NCBI RefSeq assembly: GCF_039535785.1
Contig: NZ_BAAAXV010000001.1
Coordinates: 1,922,001 to 1,986,000 of the forward strand
Length of the DNA stretch: 64,000 nucleotides
DNA from: Nonomuraea helvata
Lineage (GTDB): Bacteria; Actinomycetota; Actinomycetes; Streptosporangiales; Streptosporangiaceae
Reading direction: 5' to 3'
Part shown: positions 45,101-54,161 of the stretch, piece after piece
Position numbering within the stretch: position 1 is the stretch's first letter
Layout of the letters: each line of letters opens with the position of its first letter
Program-made: the position numbers and the translations under genes
The notes under the pieces: model-generated
The model's database searches: none
What the model was told of the DNA's origin: nothing
What the model saw: the letters and a program-made list of their open reading frames with translations, nothing else

Positions 45101-45826
45101 ATGCCGACGAACGAACAACCGATCCCCTCGGTGTGGGCAAGACCTCGCCGTGGTCGGGAGCAGCCCGCGCTGAGCCGCGAGCAGATCGTGGCCGAGGCCG
45201 TCCGGCTGCTCGACGAGGAGGGCATCGACGCCCTGAGCATGCGCCGTCTGGGCAGCAGGCTCAACGCCGGGGCCACCTCGCTCTACCGCCACGTCGCCAA
45301 CAAGGACGAGCTGTTCGAGCTCGCCGTGGACGAGGTCTACGGCGAGCTGCCCCTGCCGGAGCAGACCGACGCCGCCGGGTGGCGGGCGGGCATCGAGCAG
45401 ACGGCCCGCAGCCTGCGCGCCACGATCCTGCGCCATCCGTGGATCGCCGCCAAGCTCGGCGAGGTCGGCCTGGCCTACCTCGGGCCCAACATGCTCCGGC
45501 AGACCGAGCACATGCTCGGCGTCTTCGAAGCCGCCGGCTTCTCGCTCGACGAGGCCGACCAGGCGATGAACACGCTCGTCGCGTACGTGCTCGGCGTGTC
45601 CACCGGCGAGGCCGCGATGCTGTCCATGATCGCCCGCAGCGGCCAGACCCAGCAGGAGTGGGTGGAGCGCCTGTGGCCGGCGGCCGAGCGGGCCGTCCAG
45701 GACTACCCGCGCCTGCGCGCCCGCTACGCCGCGCAGCGCGGCCAGGATCTGCCAGAGTCCGACCAGGACAACTTCGAGTACGGCCTCCAGCGGGTTCTCG
45801 ACGGCCTCCAGACCCGCCTGGGCTGA
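45101..45826 (+). CDS. TetR-family regulator
   Basis: A 241-residue regulator. Helix-turn-helix: QIVAEAVRLLDEEGIDALSM then RRLGSRLNAGATSLYRHVAN, the latter typical of the TetR/TetR_C_1 subgroup; a helical ligand domain follows. GGTGAGG precedes the ATG. It begins 47 bp after the secreted sulfatase gene, in the same direction, but has its own palindromic promoter region, so it may control export or resistance genes elsewhere. Confidence 0.9.
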   Translation: MPTNEQPIPSVWARPRRGREQPALSREQIVAEAVRLLDEEGIDALSMRRLGSRLNAGATSLYRHVANKDELFELAVDEVYGELPLPEQTDAAGWRAGIEQTARSLRATILRHPWIAAKLGEVGLAYLGPNMLRQTEHMLGVFEAAGFSLDEADQAMNTLVAYVLGVSTGEAAMLSMIARSGQTQQEWVERLWPAAERAVQDYPRLRARYAAQRGQDLPESDQDNFEYGLQRVLDGLQTRLG

Positions 45827-45904
45827 CCCGGCGTCGCACGAGGGTCATGGACGCTGCCCTGATGGCGAGTTACGCTCCGCTCGCCACAAGATGGGGGGCA
45901 ATCC

Positions 45905-47158
45905 ATGAGTTACACGCTCTTACGCGGCAATTTCGTGATCCGGTACGCGGATCTCCCGCGACAGGGCCCCGAGCCCGACGGCGACACCGTGAAGTTCCTG
46001 CCCGACTCGCCCGCGCTGGTGGAGGCGCTGCCCAGGCGCTCCGGCCGGCCACCGAAGATCAACGGTCGCGGCGTCTCCGTACGCCTGGAGGCCGTCGACG
46101 CCCTGGAGACCCACTTCGAGGAGACGCACCAGGAGCTCGCCGGAGCGAACGCGGCGCGGGACGAGCTGCTGCGCCTGCTGGGCTTCACCAACGTGCGTTA
46201 CTGGGAGGACCTGCCGAACAAGGTGAGGTCCGCGGACCAGGACTCCATCCGCGGTCACGTGCTCACGAACGGGGTCGACGCGAACGGCCGGCTGATCGGG
46301 TTCGTCTACGCGGGCGACCATCCGGGGGCCGACGGGTCCTCGGTGTTCCTGGACCCGGCGCTCGCGGACGCGTCCGTGAACGGCACGCTGCTGGCCGCCG
46401 GGCTGGTCTATCCGGCGTTCTACGCGACGCTGCCCGCGGAGCTGCGTACGCATCTGGCGGCGGTGTCGCAGGCCGCCAGGGGGAAGGCCGTCGGCATCTG
46501 GCCCCGTTCCACCGCCGACCCGAACGGCGCCGCCGCCGTCACCGGCCTGGCGGACGCGGAAGGCCTGGTGATGTGGCCGAAGCTGTTCCGCCGCATCGTG
46601 CCGTACCTGGCGGCCGGGTTCACGGACTTCGACGGCTTCGACGCGTGGCTGCGGGCGGACCCGGTCAACCGGGACGACGAGGTGTTCCTGCTGGGCAAGC
46701 TCGAACGCGGCAACCTGCACGACGTGATCAAGGGCGCCGGGCAGCAGATCCAGCTCACGGTCTGGCCCGAGGAGTTCGTCATCGCCCCCGACCCGGCCCA
46801 GCCGGGAACGTCCGTCAAGCCGCCGCTCGTCGCGGCCGGCGACCTCCTGATCATGGCGGCGCTCCCCGACCCGGCCGGCGCCGACCTCGGGCACGAGACG
46901 GTCACGCTGCTGAACCTCACCCCGGCCCCGATCGACCTCGCGGGCTGGGCCCTGTCGGACGCCGCCGGCGGCCGCAAGGCGCTGACCGGCACCGTCGAGG
47001 GCGGGGCGGCGCAGAGGGTGACGCTGGACGGGGCCGTGCGCCTGGACAACAAAGGGGACACCATCATCCTGGTGGACCCCAAGGGCACCTCGATCGACCA
47101 GGTGACGTACAAGGCGGACCGGGTCAAGGCGGGCCGGACGATCGCCTTCGGCCGCTGA
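45905..47158 (+). CDS. Thermonuclease-like protein with C-terminal lamin-tail domain
   Basis: A 417-residue protein without signal peptide. The first 150 residues resemble a staphylococcal-nuclease (SNase) fold: DGDTVKFLPD, VSVRLEAVDALETHF and NAARDELLRLLGF correspond to the Gly-Asp-Thr-Val, Asp-Ala-x-Glu and amphipathic-helix segments. Catalytic Arg residues are not certain. The end (VTLLNLTPAPIDLAGWALSD; LDNKGDTIILVDPKG) is a clear lamin-tail (LTD) beta-sandwich. A DNA or RNA nuclease role is plausible but unproven. GGGGGG precedes the ATG. Confidence 0.72.
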   Translation: MSYTLLRGNFVIRYADLPRQGPEPDGDTVKFLPDSPALVEALPRRSGRPPKINGRGVSVRLEAVDALETHFEETHQELAGANAARDELLRLLGFTNVRYWEDLPNKVRSADQDSIRGHVLTNGVDANGRLIGFVYAGDHPGADGSSVFLDPALADASVNGTLLAAGLVYPAFYATLPAELRTHLAAVSQAARGKAVGIWPRSTADPNGAAAVTGLADAEGLVMWPKLFRRIVPYLAAGFTDFDGFDAWLRADPVNRDDEVFLLGKLERGNLHDVIKGAGQQIQLTVWPEEFVIAPDPAQPGTSVKPPLVAAGDLLIMAALPDPAGADLGHETVTLLNLTPAPIDLAGWALSDAAGGRKALTGTVEGGAAQRVTLDGAVRLDNKGDTIILVDPKGTSIDQVTYKADRVKAGRTIAFGR

Positions 47159-47165
47159 CCCCCAC

Positions 47166-47191
47166 GGGCACTCGTCTTCGGGCGGGTGCCC
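47166..47191. terminator. Weak hairpin after the lamin-tail gene
   Basis: GGGCAC and GTGCCC arms around a 14-base loop, eight bases after the stop. A modest terminator candidate. Confidence 0.4.
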
Positions 47192-47273
47192 TCAGGTCAG
47201 GGGAAACGGTTGACGGCAGACGTCTCCACCGCTTACGGTTCCGGCGATATCGGTGAAATATATCTATATTTTT

Positions 47274-47286
47274 CCGAAACTTTCGG
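47274..47286. promoter_or_regulatory. Palindrome CCGAAACTTTCGG at the GH30 start
   Basis: A 13-base palindrome with the core GAAACTTTC overlaps the ribosome-binding region 8-20 bases before the ATG. The preceding 40 bases are strongly AT-rich (TGAAATATATCTATATTTTT), fitting a promoter. A repressor here would block both transcription and start-up of translation. Confidence 0.55.
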
Positions 47287-47293
47287 AGGCGTC

Positions 47294-48616
47294 ATGCTAA
47301 GAGGAGTCGTCGCGGTCGCCCTGCTCGGCCTCCCCGCGGTGAACCCGTCCCAGCCACCGGCCGTCACCGTGAACGAGCACGTCAGGCACCAGGAGATCGA
47401 CGGCTTCGGCATCTCCCAGGCGTTCCGGCGCAACGAGCTGCTCAAGGCTCTGTCCGAGTCCCAGCAGCGGGAGGTCCTCGACCTGTGGTTCGACCGCGAG
47501 AAGGGCGCCGGGCTGAGCATCCTGCGGCTCGGCATCGGCTCGTCCCCCGCCGGCAGCCCGTACGACCAGATGGTGTCGATCCAGCCCGAGGACCCGGGTG
47601 GCCCTGACGCCCCGCCCAAGTACGTCTGGGACGGCGACGACAACAGCCAGGTGTGGGTCGCCAAGGCGGCCAAGGCGTACGGGGTGAAGCGCTTCTACGC
47701 CGACGCCTGGAGCGCCCCCGGCTACATGAAGGACAACGGCACCGACACCAACGGCGGCACGCTGAAGCCGGAGTGGCAGCAGGCCTACGCCGACTACCTG
47801 GTGCAGTACACGAAGTTCTACGCCAGGGAAGGCATCAGGATCACCGACCTCGGGTTCACGAACGAGCCCGACTGGACGGCGTCGTACGCCTCGATGCGCT
47901 TCACTCCCGAGCAGGCCGCCCAGTTCGCCAAGGTGCTCGGGCCGGTCGCCAAGGGCGTGAACGTGGTCTGCTGCGACTCGTTCGGCTGGAACCAGTCGAA
48001 GGCGTACACGGCCGCGATCGAGGCCGACCCCGAGGCCCGCCGCTGGGTGAAGACCCACGCCGGGCACACGTACGCCAGCCCCGTGGACGCCCCGCTCCCG
48101 ACGAGCAGGCGCACCTGGATGTCGGAGTGGAACCCCAACGGCAGCGCGTGGAACGAGAACTGGGACGACGGCAGCGGCTACGACGGTTTCACGATCGCGC
48201 AGGCCGTGCACGACGCGCTCACGCTCGGCAACGTCAGCGGCTACGTCTACTGGCTGGGCGGATCGCGCGGCGCGACCAGGGCGCTGCTGCAGCTCGACGA
48301 CACGGCGAAGACGTATCACGTGTCCAAGCGGCTGTGGGCGCTGGCGGCGTACAGCAGGTTCATCCGGCCGGGCGCGGTCCGGCTGGACGCGCAGGCGGCG
48401 GATCCGGCGCTGAAGGTCTCCGCGTTCCGCAACGCCGACGGCTCGCGGGTCATCGAGGTGCTCAACACCGGCACCGCGCCTGTCACGTGGGAGGGCGTGC
48501 GCGGGCGGGCGACCGCGTACCTCACGGACGGCGCCAACTCGCTCACCCCGTCCCCGGTGACGGGCCGCACGGTGATGCTCCAGCCGCGGGCGCTCACCAC
48601 GATCGTCATCCGCTGA
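47294..48616 (+). CDS. Secreted GH30-family glycoside hydrolase
   Basis: A 440-residue enzyme with a short signal (LRGVVAVALLGLPAVNPS). Family 30 features: HQEIDGFGISQAF at the start of the barrel, LRLGIGSSP, WSAPGYMKDNGTD, acid/base E191 in FTNEPDW and nucleophile E278 in MSEWNPNG. A beta-sandwich follows to the end. GH30 members cleave xylan, beta-1,6-glucan or related polymers; the exact activity is not settled by sequence reading. The GAAACTTTC operator links it to the chitinase. Confidence 0.9.
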   Translation: MLRGVVAVALLGLPAVNPSQPPAVTVNEHVRHQEIDGFGISQAFRRNELLKALSESQQREVLDLWFDREKGAGLSILRLGIGSSPAGSPYDQMVSIQPEDPGGPDAPPKYVWDGDDNSQVWVAKAAKAYGVKRFYADAWSAPGYMKDNGTDTNGGTLKPEWQQAYADYLVQYTKFYAREGIRITDLGFTNEPDWTASYASMRFTPEQAAQFAKVLGPVAKGVNVVCCDSFGWNQSKAYTAAIEADPEARRWVKTHAGHTYASPVDAPLPTSRRTWMSEWNPNGSAWNENWDDGSGYDGFTIAQAVHDALTLGNVSGYVYWLGGSRGATRALLQLDDTAKTYHVSKRLWALAAYSRFIRPGAVRLDAQAADPALKVSAFRNADGSRVIEVLNTGTAPVTWEGVRGRATAYLTDGANSLTPSPVTGRTVMLQPRALTTIVIR

Positions 48617-48623
48617 CGAGCCG

Positions 48624-48657
48624 CAGGAGCCCGGGCAGGCGCCGGCCCGGGCTCCTG
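48624..48657. terminator. Bidirectional terminator hairpin
   Basis: Perfect 13-bp arms CAGGAGCCCGGGC and GCCCGGGCTCCTG with an 8-base loop between the convergent GH30 and methyltransferase genes. Confidence 0.85.
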
Positions 48658-48685
48658 TCCCGTCACCGCTCGGCCGCGACCGAGG

Positions 48686-49786
48686 TCAGCCCCACACCTC
48701 CTGCGCCGTCTCGACGATCAGCCGGAGCTTGGCGAACTGCTCGTCGGCCGTGAGCTGGTTGCCCTCCACCGTGGACGAGAAGCCGCACTGCGGCGACAGG
48801 CAGAGCTGGTCGAGGTCGATGAACTTGGCGGCCTCGTCGATCCGCCGCTTGAGCGTGTCCTTCGACTCCAGCTCCCCCCGCTTGGTCGTGACCAGCCCCA
48901 GCACCACCATCTTCCCGGGCGGCACGAAACGCAGCGGCTCGAAGCCCCCGGAGCGCTCGTCGTCGTACTCCAGGAAGAACCCGTCCACCTTCAGCTCGCT
49001 GAACAGCGCCTCGGCCACGAAGTCGTAACCGCCCGAGGCGGCCCAGGAGGAGCGGAAGTTCCCGCGGCACATGTGCGTGGTGATCGTCATCCCGGCGGGC
49101 TTGGCGGCGAGGGCGGCGTTGATCTGCTTGATGTAGCGCAGATGCATGTGCTCGGCGTCGTCGCCCCGGGAGGCCAGCTCCGCCCGCTGGGCCGGGTCGT
49201 TCAGGTACGCCAGGCTCGTGTCGTCGAACTGCAGGTAGGTGCACCCGAGCGCGCCGATCCTGCGCACCTGCTCGGCGTAGGCCGTGCTGAGGTCGCGCCA
49301 GAACTCCTCGACGTCGGGGTAGACCTTGGGGTCGATGGCCGCGGGCCCGCCCCGGTAATGGACCATGCTCGGCGAGGGGATGGTCAGCTTCGGCACGGCC
49401 GTGCTCACCGTCTCACGCAGGAAGGTGAAGTCGTCGGCGAAGACGGGCTCGTTCAGCCTGATCCGGTCGTGCACGCGCAGCGCGGCCGGGGTGAACTCGA
49501 TGTCGCCCCGCTCGTTGTGGAAGCGGACGGTGATGTGCTCGTCGGTGGCCTGGCCGATGCCGCCGAGCTGGTAGATGAAGTCCATGTGCCACGACGCCCG
49601 CCGGAACTCCCCGTCGGTCGCGCTCTGCAGCCCGATCTCCTCCTGTCTGCGTACCACCTCCCTGATGGCCTCGTCCTCGGCCTCCCGCAGCGCGTCGCCC
49701 GCGAGGGCCTCGCGGGCGGTGAGCAGCGTGGACGGGCGGAGCAGGCTGCCGACGTGATCCGCGCGGAACGGCGGCGAGGTACGCAT
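48686..49786 (-). CDS. MetE-like cobalamin-independent methyltransferase (catalytic half)
   Basis: A 366-residue protein resembling the C-terminal catalytic domain of methionine synthase MetE and MesD/core-MetE-like enzymes: FRADHVGSLLRP at the start, LQFDDTSLAYL, zinc ligands His and Cys in TTHMCRGNFRSSW and Cys in LCLSPQCGFSSTVEG. Full MetE is about twice as long, so this single-domain version uses a different methyl donor or acts as a demethylase-like enzyme. AGGAG precedes the ATG. It is 6 bp downstream of the acyl-CoA synthetase gene, so the two form an operon. Confidence 0.88.
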   Translation of the reverse strand: MRTSPPFRADHVGSLLRPSTLLTAREALAGDALREAEDEAIREVVRRQEEIGLQSATDGEFRRASWHMDFIYQLGGIGQATDEHITVRFHNERGDIEFTPAALRVHDRIRLNEPVFADDFTFLRETVSTAVPKLTIPSPSMVHYRGGPAAIDPKVYPDVEEFWRDLSTAYAEQVRRIGALGCTYLQFDDTSLAYLNDPAQRAELASRGDDAEHMHLRYIKQINAALAAKPAGMTITTHMCRGNFRSSWAASGGYDFVAEALFSELKVDGFFLEYDDERSGGFEPLRFVPPGKMVVLGLVTTKRGELESKDTLKRRIDEAAKFIDLDQLCLSPQCGFSSTVEGNQLTADEQFAKLRLIVETAQEVWG

Positions 49787-49792
49787 TGACGA

Positions 49793-51283
49793 TCATCTCC
49801 TGTGGTCGTGGAGGCCGGAACCGTAGAGCTCTCTGAGGGGGGCCTTGAGCAGCTTGCCTGCCGCGTTCTTGGGTAATTCGGCTACGAATTGTAGATATTT
49901 CGGGATTTTGAAACGGGCCAGGCGGCCGTCCAGGTACGTGAGCAGTTCCCCAGCCTCGACCGTCGAACCATCCCGCGCGACGACCAGGGCCTTGCCCACC
50001 TCGCCCCACTTCTCGTCCGGCACGCCGATCACCGCGCATTCGGCGACCGCCGCGTGTTCGTACAGCACGCTCTCCACCTCGGCGGGGTAGATGTTCTCGC
50101 CACCGGAGATGATCACGTCCTTGAGCCGGTCGGAGATGCGCACGTAGCCGTCCTCGTCGGCCACGCCGACGTCCCCCGAGCGGAACCAGCCGTCCGCCGA
50201 CAGCGCCTTCGCGGTCTCCTCCGGCCGCCGCCAGTAGCCGGGCGTGACGTTGGGGCCCTGTACGTACACCTCCCCCGACTCGCCGGGACCCGCGGCGGAG
50301 CCGTCGGACGCGACCAGCCGGACGTCGGAGAAGAAGCACGGCACCCCGGCCGAGCCCGCCTTGGCGATCGAGTGCTCGGCCCCGAGGAAGAGGGCGCCGG
50401 GGGCGGTCTCGGTCATGCCGTACCCCTGGAGGAACGTCAGCCCCCGATCCTGATACATCCGGATCAGCGGCTCGGGCACCGGCGCGCCCCCGCACAGCAG
50501 GTGCCGCAGGCTCGACAGGTCGGCCCCCGCCCAGCGCGGCGACCGCGCGAGGAAGCCGAACATCGACGGCACCCCGAACATCACCGTCACCCGCTCCGCC
50601 TCGATCAGGTCGAACGTCCTGTCCACGTCGAACGAGGGCTCCAGGATGACCCGGCCACCCTTGAGCACCGTGGGGACCAGCGTCTGGGCCAGCGCCGCGA
50701 TGTGGAAGAGCGGCGCGCTGACCAGCGTGACCTCGTCGTGCGCGAGCGGCACGTCGACCAGCAGGTTGAAGGTGTTCCAGGTCAGGTTGGCGTGGGTGAG
50801 CATGGCGCCCTTGGGCCGCCCCGTCGTCCCGGACGTGTACATGATCAGGCACACGTCGTCCTGGCGCACCGGCTCGTCGATCGGCTCAGGCGAACCGGAC
50901 GCGATCACCCTCTCGTAGTCGGCTGCCGCGAGGTGCCGCCCCGGCAGCCCGTCTCCGTCCTGCTCCTCGCCCAGGATGAGAACCGAGGGCTGCGCGTCCT
51001 CCAGGATGAAGCGGAGCTCGGGCCTGGCCAGCCGGGCGTTCAGCGGGACGAAGACCGCCCCCAGCAGCCCCGCCGCGAAGAACGTCTCCACCATCGCGGG
51101 CTGGTTGACCCCGAGGAAGGCGATTCGCTCGCCGCGCCCCACGTCCAGCGCGGACGCCAGCCGGTACGTCCGTTCGCGCAGCTCACGGTAGGTGCGATCA
51201 CGCCCCCGGTACGTCAGTGCCACCCGCTCGGGCGTCATGCGAGCCCTGCGAGCCGGCCACGAGCCAATCCCCTGATTCCGCAT
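49793..51283 (-). CDS. AMP-forming acyl-CoA synthetase
   Basis: A 496-residue ANL-superfamily enzyme. Motifs: P-loop MYTSGTTGRPKG, adenylate site LQGYGMTETAPG, hinge WFRSGDVGVADEDGYVRISD, GGENIYPAEVE and catalytic Lys in KNAAGKLLKAPLR. It activates a carboxylic acid with ATP and CoA; the chain type is unknown. It is co-transcribed with the MetE-like gene and adjoins PaaX and a branched-chain-type ABC importer, so it probably activates what the importer brings in (inference). Confidence 0.93.
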   Translation of the reverse strand: MRNQGIGSWPARRARMTPERVALTYRGRDRTYRELRERTYRLASALDVGRGERIAFLGVNQPAMVETFFAAGLLGAVFVPLNARLARPELRFILEDAQPSVLILGEEQDGDGLPGRHLAAADYERVIASGSPEPIDEPVRQDDVCLIMYTSGTTGRPKGAMLTHANLTWNTFNLLVDVPLAHDEVTLVSAPLFHIAALAQTLVPTVLKGGRVILEPSFDVDRTFDLIEAERVTVMFGVPSMFGFLARSPRWAGADLSSLRHLLCGGAPVPEPLIRMYQDRGLTFLQGYGMTETAPGALFLGAEHSIAKAGSAGVPCFFSDVRLVASDGSAAGPGESGEVYVQGPNVTPGYWRRPEETAKALSADGWFRSGDVGVADEDGYVRISDRLKDVIISGGENIYPAEVESVLYEHAAVAECAVIGVPDEKWGEVGKALVVARDGSTVEAGELLTYLDGRLARFKIPKYLQFVAELPKNAAGKLLKAPLRELYGSGLHDHRR

Positions 51284-51333
51284 CGGCCTCCTTGACGCTC
51301 AAGCCATCAAGTTAGGCCACTATCCGACTGCTG

Positions 51334-52140
51334 TCACCGTTCTGCCCAACTTTCATCGGGCAGGACGTCGAGGAGCCGTTCCGCGATCCGCGCCGCCTCC
51401 GGCCTGAACCGCTCGTGCAGCGCGTGGCAGACCCGCTGCGCCTTCTCCGCGGGCCAGTCGTGCGGCAGGTACCGCAGCGGCAGCCGCGGATCGGTCCTGA
51501 TGATCTGGAGCCAGCCGGTCAGCAGCGTCAGCGACCGCGCCAGGTCGTCGGGCGCGTCCGGCGCGGGGTCGGCCCGGTCCCAGCGCCCCAGGAACTCGCG
51601 GTAGCGCTCGCCCAGGCCCGCCAGGTCGTACGCGTCCCCGACCAGCGCCTGCATGTCGGTGGGGTGCCTGGGCTCGGCGGAGAAAACCTTCACGTTGGCG
51701 CCGAGGTCGTCGATCACGCGGGCGGCGTCCACCTCGCCGGGCGCGATCCACAGGCCGTTCTGCAGCGGCCCGAACCCGGCCCAGACCAGCCGCGAGCGGA
51801 GTTCGTGCCGCTGCCGCTGCCAGGACTCGGGCAGCGAGAAGCCGATCAGCGTCCAGCGGTCCTCGTCGGCGTCGTTGACGACGCCGCTGTGCCAGATGCG
51901 GCGCTCGCCGTCCTTGAGGACCTCGGCGCTCGTGGAGGTGAGGCCGAAGTACATGCGGCGGCCGGAGCGCTGCCGGCGCAGCAGGCCGCGGCGGACCATC
52001 CGGGTCAGCGTCGAGCGCGTCGCCTCCTCGGAGATCCCGACCTTGGCGAACGCCTCGATGAAGCTGCCCGAGGACACGCAGATGCCGCGGCCGTACACAT
52101 GGTCTCCCAGGAACGTCAGCATCACCGACTGAGGCCGCAT
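51334..52140 (-). CDS. PaaX-family transcriptional repressor
   Basis: A 268-residue protein. ATG at 52140 preceded by GGGAGGG; nine further codons upstream are open but lack a site. The N-terminal PaaX winged helix is visible in FAKVGISEEATRSTLTRMVR and RGLLRRQRSGRRMYFGLT, and a PaaX-like C-terminal domain follows (LVWAGFGPLQNGLWIAPGEV). PaaX proteins respond to aryl- or acyl-CoA thioesters. It is divergent from the livK operon and lies next to the acyl-CoA synthetase operon, so both are likely targets, with a CoA ester as inducer. Confidence 0.9.
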   Translation of the reverse strand: MRPQSVMLTFLGDHVYGRGICVSSGSFIEAFAKVGISEEATRSTLTRMVRRGLLRRQRSGRRMYFGLTSTSAEVLKDGERRIWHSGVVNDADEDRWTLIGFSLPESWQRQRHELRSRLVWAGFGPLQNGLWIAPGEVDAARVIDDLGANVKVFSAEPRHPTDMQALVGDAYDLAGLGERYREFLGRWDRADPAPDAPDDLARSLTLLTGWLQIIRTDPRLPLRYLPHDWPAEKAQRVCHALHERFRPEAARIAERLLDVLPDESWAER

Positions 52141-52171
52141 CGAGAGCCCTCCCCGTATATTGGGCAAACTA

Positions 52172-52200
52172 TTGACAGCCGTAATCTATCTGCCTACATT
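52172..52200 (+). promoter_or_regulatory. Sigma-70-type promoter of the liv operon
   Basis: TTGACA (52172-52177), a 17-base spacer and TACATT (52195-52200), followed 26 bases later by the livK ATG with AGGAGG between. One of the clearest housekeeping promoters here. It lies in the 86-bp gap shared with the divergent PaaX gene, where the regulator would bind. Confidence 0.7.
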
Positions 52201-52226
52201 CAGGGCCACATCCCAGGAGGTCCCTG

Positions 52227-53402
52227 ATGCGCAGGCTGCTCCCGTCCCTGGTTTGTCTCACGTTGACCGTTGCCGCGTGCGGTGGTGGCTCAAGCACCGA
52301 AGGCTCGATCAAGGTGGGCCTCATCGTCTCCCTGACCGGCAACTACACCCCGCTCGGCAGCGAGGACAAGAAGGCCGTCGAGCTGGCGGTCGAACAGGTC
52401 AACGCGCAGGGCGGGCTGCTCGGCCGCAAGGTGGAGCTGGTCACGCGCGACGACAAGACCGCTCCCGACCAGGGCATCGTGGCCTACAACCAGATCAAGG
52501 GCGACATCGACGCGCTGATCGGCCCGGTGTTCTCCAACGCGGCCCTCGCGGTCGAGCCGCTCGCGCAGCGCGACAAGATGCCGTACCTGTCGCTGGCACC
52601 CGCGCAGGAGCAGGTCGAGCCGGTCAAGTCGTACGTCTTCGTCACCCCCGCCCTGTCCAGCATGTACGCCGAGCGCTACCTGCAGTACATCCAGGCCAAG
52701 GGCATCAAGACGGTCGCGGTGGCCTGGGACTCCAAGAGCGCCTACTCGGTCTCCGGCCACAAGTCCATGGTCGCCCTCGCGTCCAAGTACGGCGTGAAGA
52801 TCGCCGTGGACGAGCCGTACGAGACCACGACCTCAGACTTCAGCCCGCTCTTCACCCACGTGCGCGGCTCCGCCGCCGAGGCGCTGGTGTTCTGGGGCTC
52901 GGGCGCGCCCGGCGTGACGGCGGCCAAGCAGTACGTGGCCTCCGGGCTCAAGACGCCGCTGTTCCTGACCGCGTCGCAGGCCAGCAAGCTCTGGCTGGAG
53001 CCGATGGGCGGCGCGGCCGAGGGCATGACCGTGCAGAGTGCCATCGGCGTCGTCGGCGAGCACCTGCCCGACGGCAAGCAGAAGCAGGTCATCGAGCAGA
53101 TGGCCAGGCCGTACCAGCAGAAGTACGGATATCCGCCGCCGCAGTTCGCGCAGGACGGCTACAGCGCGAGCCTGCTGCTCTTCGAGGCGATCAGGAAGGC
53201 CGGCGTCACCGACAAGGCCAAGGTGCAGCAGGCGCTGGAGCGCATGGACCTGGTCACGCCGAACGGCCGCTTCCGCTACTCCGCCACCGACCACTCCGGA
53301 CTCTCCCCCGAGTTCATCTCGGTCAACACGGTGCAGAAGGGGAAGTTCGTTCCCACCGACTGGGCCAAGGAGCAGCTCGCCAAGACCGTCGGCGCGGGGT
53401 GA
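52227..53402 (+). CDS. livK: Branched-chain-amino-acid-type ABC substrate-binding lipoprotein
   Basis: A 391-residue binding protein: signal with lipobox VAAC, then IKVGLIVSLTGNYTPLGSED and QVNAQGGLLGRKVELVTRDD, the standard LivK/Leu-binding pattern. AGGAGG precedes the ATG. First of five tightly packed genes. Many LivK homologues of actinomycetes bind aromatic or other organic acids instead of leucine; the neighbouring PaaX and CoA ligase make that likely here. Confidence 0.9.
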   Translation: MRRLLPSLVCLTLTVAACGGGSSTEGSIKVGLIVSLTGNYTPLGSEDKKAVELAVEQVNAQGGLLGRKVELVTRDDKTAPDQGIVAYNQIKGDIDALIGPVFSNAALAVEPLAQRDKMPYLSLAPAQEQVEPVKSYVFVTPALSSMYAERYLQYIQAKGIKTVAVAWDSKSAYSVSGHKSMVALASKYGVKIAVDEPYETTTSDFSPLFTHVRGSAAEALVFWGSGAPGVTAAKQYVASGLKTPLFLTASQASKLWLEPMGGAAEGMTVQSAIGVVGEHLPDGKQKQVIEQMARPYQQKYGYPPPQFAQDGYSASLLLFEAIRKAGVTDKAKVQQALERMDLVTPNGRFRYSATDHSGLSPEFISVNTVQKGKFVPTDWAKEQLAKTVGAG

Positions 53403-53405
53403 CGC

Positions 53406-54161
53406 GTGCTGACGGTCACCGGTCTCTCCCGCTCCTTCGGCGGCGTCTACGCCGTCCGCGACGTCTCGCTGACCGTCGCGGACGGCGAGGTCTGCGGCGT
53501 CATCGGGCCGAACGGGGCGGGCAAGTCCACGCTGTTCAACCTGATCACAGGGCATCTGACGGCCGACCACGGCCAGATCTCGTTCCTCGGGCACCGCGTG
53601 GACCGGCTCGCGCCGCACCGGCGGGCCAGGCTCGGCATGTCGATCGTGTTCCAGGCGGCCAGGGTGTTCCGCGGCATGACGGTCAGGGAGAACGTCATGG
53701 TCGGGATGCACGGACGTACCGGTGCCGGGTTCGTGTCGGCGGCGCTGCGGCTGCCGCGGCACCGGCGCGACGAACGGGAGATCGCCGCCGAGACGGACGC
53801 CGTTCTCCGGCGGGTGGGGCTGGCCGATTGGGCGGACCGGCCCGCCGACCTGCTGCCCATCGGGCAGCAGCGGGCACTCCAGCTCGCCCGCGCCCTGTGC
53901 GCGCGGCCCCGGCTGCTGCTGCTCGACGAGCCCGCCTCCGGGCTGCGCGGCCAGGAGCGCGAGCGGCTCGCGGCGCTGGTGGAGGAGCTGCGCGCGGACG
54001 GCCTGACGATCCTGCTCGTCGAGCACGACGTCGCGTTCGTGACCCGGCTGGCCGACCGCGTGGTGGTGCTCGACCTGGGCCGGGTCATCGCGGACGGCTC
54101 CCCCGCCGAGGTGCGGGCCGACCCGCTGGTGCTCGCCGCCTATCTCGGCCAGGCCTCATGA
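53406..54161 (+). CDS. livG: Branched-chain-type ABC ATPase LivG
   Basis: A 251-residue ATPase beginning at a GTG three bases after the livK stop. Walker A GPNGAGKST at 34-42, a degenerate signature PIGQQRALQLARAL typical of LivG, Walker B LLLLDEPASGL and switch His in VEHDVAFV. Its stop overlaps the livF start. Confidence 0.93.
   Translation: MLTVTGLSRSFGGVYAVRDVSLTVADGEVCGVIGPNGAGKSTLFNLITGHLTADHGQISFLGHRVDRLAPHRRARLGMSIVFQAARVFRGMTVRENVMVGMHGRTGAGFVSAALRLPRHRRDEREIAAETDAVLRRVGLADWADRPADLLPIGQQRALQLARALCARPRLLLLDEPASGLRGQERERLAALVEELRADGLTILLVEHDVAFVTRLADRVVVLDLGRVIADGSPAEVRADPLVLAAYLGQAS

Noticed and set aside
49787..49792. Cobalamin or SAM riboswitch before the MetE-like gene
   Set aside because: Only six bases separate it from the upstream gene, leaving no room for a leader.
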